Assembly: GCA_947302175.1 (NCBI GenBank)
Contig: CAMYVB010000015.1
Span: 1-46,518 of the forward strand
DNA from: an uncultured Bacteroidales bacterium
GTDB lineage: Bacteria > Bacteroidota > Bacteroidia > Bacteroidales > UBA932
Reading direction: 5' to 3'
DNA: 46,518 nucleotides
The notes beneath the pieces are model-generated. The model did not search any database. It was not told the origin of the DNA and saw nothing but the letters and a program-made list of their open reading frames with translations. The position numbers and the translations under genes were made by a program. Below, one piece after another: positions 41,033-46,518 of the stretch. How positions within the stretch are numbered: position 1 is the stretch's first letter; the number at the start of each line of letters is the position of its first letter.

Positions 41033-41926
41033 ATGGAGCGTAAATTCTTGGTTTTCGAGGCTGGCGGCAGGGCCGGCCTTTCCGCGGAGCTGTTTTTCCT
41101 CGCCCGCAGGAAAAAGGAAGATGGTGCTACGCTCGTGATGGCGGATATGGACGCTTATTTCCAGAAGTGTCCCGCCGCTCCCGGAGTCGTGAGGCTTGGG
41201 GAGGACAAGGCTCTTGAGATGATTGCGTCCGACCCTTCTTCCCTTTCGGTTTTCCCTGCAGATGAGCTTGCCCGCCAGGGCAAGAAGGCCGTTTTTGATT
41301 TGGCTTCCAAGAACCCTTTCACCGCAGTCGAGCCCTGGTTTTTTCATAAGCATGAGATGAATCTCAGGCTCGCAGAGATTACTAAGGGATGCAGGGTCAG
41401 GATTCCCGAGACTTTCTACCTCGACGACGTGTTCATGCGCCCCGACACCATGTCGGCCGGCAGCCACGGCGTTGCGCCGCTGCGCAACACCTGCATTACC
41501 CGCCGCATCGACATTGCGCGCGAGTATGTGGTGGATATTGACTGGACGCTCGACAATCCTCGCATTTTCGCCCGCGAGGTGCGTATTAAGAACGGGTACG
41601 ACAAGTATTTGCGTTTCGTCCCCCAGGGCAGTTCTTTTGCCCTTGCCTGCGAGGAGTTCGTAAGGGCCATGCGCGCTAGCGAGCCGCTGCTCGCCACGGG
41701 CGTTTTCCATATTCAGCTTATTGAGAACGCCGAGGGGGAGATTTATTTCGTGGAGTATTCAAAACGTATTTCGGGCACTTCTTCGGTCAATCTTTTCCGC
41801 GGCTACAATCCTTTCGATTCCTTTGCGGGCGTCGAGACTCCCGTTCGCCTTGGAGGCGCCGTTCGCGAGGATGAGTGGTACCGCTTTGAAGACTTGATGC
41901 TCAATCTCCATACTGCAATTCAATGA
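41033..41926 (+). CDS. ATP-grasp-like protein
   Basis: A 297-residue cytoplasmic protein; the ATG at 41033 (MERKFLVFEAGGRAGLSA) is preferred to an in-frame start within the deacetylase gene. The C-terminal segment IQLIENAEGEIYFVEYSKRISGTSSVNLF has the form of the ATP-grasp metal/ATP end, though the usual Glu-x-Asn-x-Arg is here E-Y-S-K-R. The central part (RIPETFYLDD, EYVVDIDWTLDN) fits the ATP-binding lobes less clearly. ATP-grasp enzymes join an acid to an amine. A ligase acting on the amine freed by the PIG-L protein is a fair guess, but the fold call needs a profile search. It overlaps the next gene by 4 bp. Confidence 0.65.
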   Translation: MERKFLVFEAGGRAGLSAELFFLARRKKEDGATLVMADMDAYFQKCPAAPGVVRLGEDKALEMIASDPSSLSVFPADELARQGKKAVFDLASKNPFTAVEPWFFHKHEMNLRLAEITKGCRVRIPETFYLDDVFMRPDTMSAGSHGVAPLRNTCITRRIDIAREYVVDIDWTLDNPRIFAREVRIKNGYDKYLRFVPQGSSFALACEEFVRAMRASEPLLATGVFHIQLIENAEGEIYFVEYSKRISGTSSVNLFRGYNPFDSFAGVETPVRLGGAVREDEWYRFEDLMLNLHTAIQ

Positions 41927-42981
41927 AGCGTTTCAATTTCCTTCGTTATATCGTGAGCCTTGCGCTGCTGCTCGGCTCTTTTTTCTGCCCGCCGGTGGTT
42001 GCGGTGCTCACTATCCTTGTGCTGCTGCTCGTCAACAACTGCCTCGACGACTTTGTTTTCTACCAGGGCAGCAAGTCCATTTCGAAGGAGAAGTACCGCG
42101 GGGGAGTGGCCTGCCCCGTGAACGGGGTCGTGACTTGCCTCGAGAAGGACGTCCCCTTGATGACGCACATTCGCAAATGCGACTACCTCGAGGAAGGCAT
42201 ACTGCTCGAGCTGGATAAGGAGGCCGAGGCCGACAAAGGCCGCCTCTACAGCCACGCAACCATCTTTTTGAACAAGTTCAACTGCCACGCGGTCACCAAC
42301 ATAGGTTCACCAATCGCAAGGGAAGTTATGTACAATAAGGACGGTGAGCTCATCTCAATGGTGGAGGCAGGCGATATGACGACAAGGCTCGACGGCAGGT
42401 TCCTCAACAATTCCTTCATAAGGACTGAGTATGAGAACGGCGTCATCTGCGTCTATACGCTCGATAAGTTCGTTTCGAAGATGATTGCCTCCGAGGCTAA
42501 GGAGGTCCTGGGCGTTGATTATTTCATTTGCAGGGGCAGTCAGTGCGACGTTTATCTGCCTAAGGGTCTTGAGTTTTGCGTTGAGGTCAATCAGATACTC
42601 TCCAACCTTGAGACTTTGGCCGAGGGGCCGGTCGTTGAGGCTGCTATTGATTATGCCGCTGCTGCGGGAAAGCTCATAGATATGGACCCCTGCTCCAAGG
42701 CGGGGCACATTTTCTTGAGCAATCTTTCAAAGACGCTTTCAACCTACGGTTTTCGCAATAAGCTGATTATAGTGCTGTTGCTTGCAGCCATTGTGCTCGC
42801 TTCATTCCCTTCGCTTTCTTCCATCAGCGCGCAGCTCTATCCGCTCATAGTGATTGAGTTTTTCACGGGCCTTTTCGCTCTGGACCGTTTTTTGAAAAAC
42901 CTGCTTTACGCGGTGTTCAACCTTTGGGGCTTGAAGCCTCGCGCCGTGGAGTTTTATAAGAAAGTGCATTACCGCCTGTAG
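41923..42981 (+). CDS. Membrane-anchored phosphatidylserine-decarboxylase-like protein
   Basis: A 352-residue protein with N-terminal hydrophobic segments (about 9-38), a soluble domain (about 60-225) and two C-terminal membrane segments (about 280-298 and 302-322). The soluble domain follows the PSD order: CPVNGVV for the usual PADG/PVDG, IFLNKFNCHAVTNIGSPI for the conserved His segment (His122) and FICRGSQCDVYLP for the self-cleavage region, keeping Gly205-Ser206. The Asp of the first block is Asn67, and the Asp before the His is also Asn-like. PSDs self-cleave to form a pyruvoyl group that decarboxylates a lipid-linked serine. Whether cleavage occurs here is open. It overlaps the ATP-grasp-like gene by 4 bp. 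Confidence 0.75.
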   Translation: MKRFNFLRYIVSLALLLGSFFCPPVVAVLTILVLLLVNNCLDDFVFYQGSKSISKEKYRGGVACPVNGVVTCLEKDVPLMTHIRKCDYLEEGILLELDKEAEADKGRLYSHATIFLNKFNCHAVTNIGSPIAREVMYNKDGELISMVEAGDMTTRLDGRFLNNSFIRTEYENGVICVYTLDKFVSKMIASEAKEVLGVDYFICRGSQCDVYLPKGLEFCVEVNQILSNLETLAEGPVVEAAIDYAAAAGKLIDMDPCSKAGHIFLSNLSKTLSTYGFRNKLIIVLLLAAIVLASFPSLSSISAQLYPLIVIEFFTGLFALDRFLKNLLYAVFNLWGLKPRAVEFYKKVHYRL

Positions 42982-43635
42982 ATGAGAAGATTTGCTTTTT
43001 TACTTGCTTTTGCTTTGCTCTCGTTAACCGCCTTTGCCACAGACGGTTATTTTAATAATAGGGCAGGCACCACCATGCGCTGGATCATTCGCGACGGTCA
43101 GGGTAAGGTATTCGGCTATTGCGACGAGACGCTCGTGAGCATGGAGGGCGACCTTCAGAATGCGAAGATTGAATATGCCTACGGCTTTTTAGACCCTCAG
43201 CGTAAGAGCGTTACCGACGGCAGGCTGTTCGAGTTCAAGGTCGCGATTAAGGAAGGCAGGACCAGCGCCTACGTTAATAATATTTCCCTTGGCCAGCTCT
43301 CGGGCGAATATATGCCCGCAGGCGATTTAAGCAGCATTCCTCCCGGCATCAGGGTGGGCGACAAGGTGCCTGACTCCAATCTTACGGTGAAGGTGCTGAC
43401 AGTTTTTACGGCGCACAACGTCTATCAGGACCGTCGCGTCGTTTCGCGCGAGAGGGTGTCTGTCCCCGCCGGGACTTTCGACTGCTTCCTTGTGGAGGAT
43501 TATGAGACTTTCACGGGCAGCGACAACGTCAAGGTGCAGACCTGGGTCGCAAGGGGGCAGGGCATAATCCGCCAGGTCGTTTACAAGGCCGACGGCAGCG
43601 TGAACCAGATTTTCGAACTTACCAACATTTATTGA
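42982..43635 (+). CDS. Secreted protein, TapB/DUF3108-like
   Basis: A 217-residue protein with a clear Sec signal peptide (MRRFAFLLAFALLSLTAFA) and a beta-rich mature part (for example ERVSVPAGTFDCFLVEDYE). This resembles the DUF3108/TapB-like group of Bacteroidetes; the family call is tentative. The start immediately follows the previous stop, so it belongs to the lipid-type cluster. It could carry or sense an envelope lipid, but nothing in the sequence shows that. Confidence 0.65.
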   Translation: MRRFAFLLAFALLSLTAFATDGYFNNRAGTTMRWIIRDGQGKVFGYCDETLVSMEGDLQNAKIEYAYGFLDPQRKSVTDGRLFEFKVAIKEGRTSAYVNNISLGQLSGEYMPAGDLSSIPPGIRVGDKVPDSNLTVKVLTVFTAHNVYQDRRVVSRERVSVPAGTFDCFLVEDYETFTGSDNVKVQTWVARGQGIIRQVVYKADGSVNQIFELTNIY

Positions 43636-43761
43636 TATTAAACGTTTTATCACCCTTCAGGCACTATCAACGAAGTCGATGGCAGTTTCTCCATTGCTCA
43701 GCCCAAGCTTGAAAAGGAAACTATCAGGGTCCGGGATTGGTCGCTGCGATCGGCGGGAGAA

Positions 43762-44643
43762 TTATTCTTTCACGGGTTTGGGCGCCATGAAGAGCATCAG
43801 GCACACGGCGCCCGCTATCATCATGAAAATGCCGATGTACACCCACAGGATCCAGGGGTCACGCACCAGCTTGAAAACGCTGTAGGGGCTCTCGGCGCCG
43901 TATTGCACGTCGTAGCCGTACTGGTAGATCTTCCATCCGTTCACCTTAAGGGGCCTGTTCACTTCCACGGTGCCGCGGACCGTCTTGCCGTCATCCGTGC
44001 AGACGGTGATTTCCGAGGCGAACCGTTTCGGTGAATGGTCTTCGTACTCCTCGAGCGTGAACTTGTGAAGATAGATGGTAAGGCCGGGTTCGAACACCGT
44101 CCCCTCGTCGTCCACAGCCCTCCACTCCGGTTCTCCGGTGAAGGCCGTGAGCTGCAGGCTCTGCATATCGGCGCTTCCCAGCGTGGCTGCAACTATTGCC
44201 ACAAAGACTCCCAGATGGTTCAGGACGAAAGGGATTTCCTTTACCTTCCAGCGCAGCAGATGATTCAGCGACGCCAGGGCCGAAATTATCATCATCCAAG
44301 TCCAGACGAGCACGAAGGGCCAGAAACGCAGCATCTGGCTCAGCCATGGCATTCCGTCTTCGTGCACCTGAGGTATCAGGCCCATCACGATGGTAAGGGC
44401 CGCTGCGCATATCAGGCAGGGGACAGCTGCTCCGAAATGCATCATCCACTCGAACAAGCAGACTTTCTTTCGCAGCGCGTACATCGCTCCTATTGCCGAG
44501 AGAAGCAGAATCAGCACTATCAAGTTGACCGGCCAGGAAAAAAGCTCCCAGCGCACAGGGCCCAATACTACCTGCATCAGCACTCCCGCCACTAACGGCA
44601 GGAGCGCTATTTGCCACATTTTTAACTTGATTCGACGCGCCAT
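43762..44643 (-). CDS. ResB/CcsB-like cytochrome c biogenesis protein
   Basis: A 293-residue membrane protein starting MARRIKLKMWQIALLPLVAG at 44643. The frame upstream overlaps the intergenic gap without support. Four hydrophobic segments (about 8-28, 33-50, 65-85, 100-120) precede a periplasmic beta domain with LTIYLHKFTLEEYEDHSPKR and VNGWKIYQYGYD, then a last segment (about 265-288). The ResB family often has a GWxIYQ-type block like the one seen. It should partner CcsA, coded 13 kb away at 29467-30255. The space 43636-43761 between this and the preceding gene has no promoter or stem that I can defend. Confidence 0.82.
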   Translation of the reverse strand: MARRIKLKMWQIALLPLVAGVLMQVVLGPVRWELFSWPVNLIVLILLLSAIGAMYALRKKVCLFEWMMHFGAAVPCLICAAALTIVMGLIPQVHEDGMPWLSQMLRFWPFVLVWTWMMIISALASLNHLLRWKVKEIPFVLNHLGVFVAIVAATLGSADMQSLQLTAFTGEPEWRAVDDEGTVFEPGLTIYLHKFTLEEYEDHSPKRFASEITVCTDDGKTVRGTVEVNRPLKVNGWKIYQYGYDVQYGAESPYSVFKLVRDPWILWVYIGIFMMIAGAVCLMLFMAPKPVKE

Positions 44644-44678
44644 TAAGTCTTGGTGATTGTTTCTTACAAAATAAAGCT

Positions 44679-46403
44679 CTAGTCTGTCAGGATTTCGCGA
44701 ACTGAAAGCAGGTGGACGGACTCCCTGCAGCCTTCGACATCGTTGCCCCGCAACTCGAGGCGGTCTGTGTTGAATACGGCTATGCCGCATTCCGAAGGGA
44801 ACAGGTCGGAGCGTATAAGGTTGCCCGTAATTGAGACGTTGCCGTGAATGAAACTGCATGCGGTGTCAGGAGCTCCTATGATGACGGCTATGCCGCAGGC
44901 GCCGCCCTGCATGCCGTAGCTCTGGCCGCAATTGACTATTATATTGTCTTTTATCAACGCCTCGGCGGCGAATGCCCCTTCCTTCCAGTTGCTCTCTGCG
45001 CCGACATGGATGGCGGTCCCTGAGCATCCCTGGAAATAGTTCTCCTCAATCACGGCAGTGCGCGCCTTGGAAAGGACGCCGCGGGCGAAATTGCCAAGGA
45101 CCCTGTTGCGCCTGTACTCCAGTTTGGGGATTTTGGAGGAGTTGAAAACGTAGTATTTGTCATAATCCTCAGGCAGCGGGTCGGCGGTCTTTATCCTCAC
45201 TTCGAGGGAGCACGGCTCCCATTCCACGTCGGTAACGACTGTCTTCGCAATGGGCTCAAGAGTCGCTATGGAGGTGATTTCCAGGGTGTCGCCGACTCTT
45301 GGGACATCGGTCTCCTGAGCGTGGGTGAAGGTCGGAGCCTTCAGAACAGCGGTGAAACTGCCGTCGGGATGGAGGACTGTGATGTCGTGGTAGTAGCCGT
45401 GGACGTTGATGGCGTCGTCGCCCTGGCCCTGGAAGGTGCTGTCCTCTATTTTAATCAAGCCGCTGCAGGAGGAGAAGTGGGTCGCGTCGGTGTTGGTCGA
45501 AAAGGCTTTGCCTTCGCGCGGAACGACCTTAACTGCGCTTAAGCTGATGTTTTCGCTGTCAAAGCCAAGGATGCCCATGCCGGGCTGAGAATGGATTGTG
45601 ACGCCTTCAAGGCGCGTATTGCGGCTGTGGCCTATGAAAACCGCGGGGCGGAAATGGTAACTGTGCGTTACGCCGCACCTTTGGCCAAGCATGGAGGTGT
45701 CTATTTGAGCTTTAATCTTCCACTTGTTGCCGTCGAGCAGTTCGCGTTTGCGGAATGCGTAGACCTTGTGGTGGACCACGTCGTACCTGGAGTCCCAGAT
45801 GCAGAGGCGGCTCATGGGGTTTTTGCGCAGCATGGGGCAGTCGGAATCAAAATCGACGGTGAAGTATTCGTCGGTGATTTCGCTGATGATGCCTTCGGAG
45901 TGGGGCTGGCGCTTGTAGTCTATGGTGAGGCCCCGCAGCGTGAAGTCTTCGCAGCCTATGATGGATATGGGCTCCATCCAGCCTTCGAGCAGCAGAGTAG
46001 CTCCTTCAGCTTCGACAGTGACGCTCTTGGAACCGCTGAAATCCAGGCCTTTGACATAGGGGAAATACGGGGTGAAGATTTTGGGCTCGGGATTGCCGCC
46101 GTACTTTCCCTCCATCACCGCATTGCCGAAACTGACGGCAGCGGTGTCGCGCAGCTCATAGATGCCGGGCTCGAGCGTGAGTGTGGTGCCCGGATGCTCG
46201 CGGCAGAAAGCGGCGGCCTTGCGAAGGGCCTTGCTATCGTCCTTCCCGTCGCCGGGGCGGGCGCCGAATTTTTTGGCGCTTACAGTGAGCGGGGCGTTGC
46301 TTTTAGGCGTCTTGGAAGAGGCTGAGAGCGGCGCAGGGCCTATGGCTAAGACCATAAGGGCGATGGACGCCGCGAATACGGAGACTATAGGATACTTACG
46401 CAT
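44679..46403 (-). CDS. GH110-like secreted right-handed beta-helix enzyme (alpha-1,3-galactosidase type)
   Basis: A 574-residue exported protein. The signal peptide (MRKYPIVSVFAASIALMVLA) is followed by an N-terminal KFGARPGDGKDDSKALRKA motif, typical of pectate-lyase-like beta-helix enzymes, and parallel beta-helix coils. TNTDATHFSSCSGLIKIEDS and GQGDDAINVHGYYHDI recall GH110 alpha-1,3-galactosidases of Bacteroides, which remove the blood group B galactose. Length is slightly below known members. Exact linkage is inferred, and other beta-helix glycosidases are possible. It stands alone on its strand, with a promoter box 4 bp ahead of the start codon. Confidence 0.82.
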   Translation of the reverse strand: MRKYPIVSVFAASIALMVLAIGPAPLSASSKTPKSNAPLTVSAKKFGARPGDGKDDSKALRKAAAFCREHPGTTLTLEPGIYELRDTAAVSFGNAVMEGKYGGNPEPKIFTPYFPYVKGLDFSGSKSVTVEAEGATLLLEGWMEPISIIGCEDFTLRGLTIDYKRQPHSEGIISEITDEYFTVDFDSDCPMLRKNPMSRLCIWDSRYDVVHHKVYAFRKRELLDGNKWKIKAQIDTSMLGQRCGVTHSYHFRPAVFIGHSRNTRLEGVTIHSQPGMGILGFDSENISLSAVKVVPREGKAFSTNTDATHFSSCSGLIKIEDSTFQGQGDDAINVHGYYHDITVLHPDGSFTAVLKAPTFTHAQETDVPRVGDTLEITSIATLEPIAKTVVTDVEWEPCSLEVRIKTADPLPEDYDKYYVFNSSKIPKLEYRRNRVLGNFARGVLSKARTAVIEENYFQGCSGTAIHVGAESNWKEGAFAAEALIKDNIIVNCGQSYGMQGGACGIAVIIGAPDTACSFIHGNVSITGNLIRSDLFPSECGIAVFNTDRLELRGNDVEGCRESVHLLSVREILTD

Positions 46404-46407
46404 AATG

Positions 46408-46455
46408 CAAAAATAGCGTTATTCATTGATTTCTTCAATAGAATTATTATTTTTG
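46408..46455. promoter_or_regulatory. Divergent promoters of the GH110-like gene (minus) and tRNA-Ala (plus)
   Basis: Minus strand TATTTTTG (46408-46415) with a TTGA at the right spacing faces the GH110-like gene; it ends 4 bp from the ATG. Plus strand ATTG (46425-46428), 19 bp, then TATTTTTG (46448-46455), faces the tRNA, 11 bp downstream. Confidence 0.7.
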
Positions 46456-46466
46456 CAGTCCTTTCC

Positions 46467-46518
46467 GGGGCATTAGCTCAGTTGGCAGAGCGCTAGGTTC
46501 GCAATCTAGAGGTCGGGA
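46467..46518 (+). tRNA. tRNA-Ala (CGC), 5' part only
   Basis: The first 52 nt of a tRNA, cut by the window end. GGGGCAT begins the acceptor, TA, then D arm GCTC-AGTTGGCA-GAGC, then anticodon arm CTAGG-TTCGCAA-TCTAG with anticodon CGC (codon GCG, alanine), then variable loop AGGTC and the start of the T stem. The 3' half, including the G3-U70 alanine identity pair, cannot be checked here. Confidence 0.88.

Noticed and set aside
43679..43885. Small plus-strand frame between the secreted protein and ResB-like genes
   Set aside because: Most of it is antisense to the ResB-like gene; no start context or similarity.

Overview
The window looks like chromosomal DNA of an uncultured, fairly GC-rich member of the Bacteroidales. 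The evidence is: Bacteroidetes-type promoters (TTTG, then about 19 bp, then TAnnTTTG) ahead of many genes; little sign of Shine-Dalgarno sequences; a type III glutamine synthetase; a type B ribosomal protein L31; a fused aspartate kinase/homoserine dehydrogenase; a methylmalonyl-CoA decarboxylase type sodium pump; a V-type ATPase with the DUF2764 subunit typical of Bacteroidetes; and GSCFA, GH109 and GH110-like proteins. The exact genus cannot be told from this stretch; a Rikenellaceae or Cryptobacteroides-like gut lineage is a guess. No rRNA, CRISPR array, transposase or phage gene was seen.

Region 1 (1-6.2 kb, minus strand) holds energy genes: a sodium-pumping decarboxylase (mmdA, gamma, biotin carrier, beta) followed after 17 bp by V-ATPase subunits E, DUF2764 and A, the last running off the left edge. 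Region 2 (6.2-9.3 kb) has yebC, a membrane-anchored TPR protein, a repeat-filled 349-bp gap and ffh. Region 3 (9.3-15.8 kb) has two Gfo/Idh/MocA proteins (one a GH109-like lipoprotein), a 5'-nucleotidase-like lipoprotein, a GSCFA protein and kbl. A hairpin repeat occurs three times between 7.8 and 14.6 kb, always beyond gene ends.

Region 4 (16-24.6 kb, plus strand) has an OmpA-like protein with an Ala/Glu/Lys-rich linker, a threonine dehydrogenase that pairs with kbl (threonine to glycine), glmM translationally coupled to a divergent NamZ-like (DUF1343) gene, L31, aldose 1-epimerase and thrA. Region 5 (24.6-33.1 kb) has a His-rich CobW GTPase, deoD, a TlpA-like lipoprotein with an FmdE-like gene, tRNA-Phe, a GNAT-DUF45 fusion, ccsA, glnN and an exported flavodoxin.

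Region 6 (33.2-43.6 kb, plus strand) is the most interesting. A MacAB/TolC-like export operon ends in a GT4 glycosyltransferase. It is followed, from a consensus promoter, by a tight five-gene cluster: small SMR/ArnE-like membrane protein, PIG-L deacetylase, ATP-grasp-like protein, membrane-anchored phosphatidylserine-decarboxylase-like protein and a secreted protein. I infer an envelope amino-lipid or glycolipid modification pathway; this is a hypothesis. Region 7 (43.7-46.5 kb) has a ResB-like protein, a GH110-like beta-helix enzyme and the 5' half of a tRNA-Ala.
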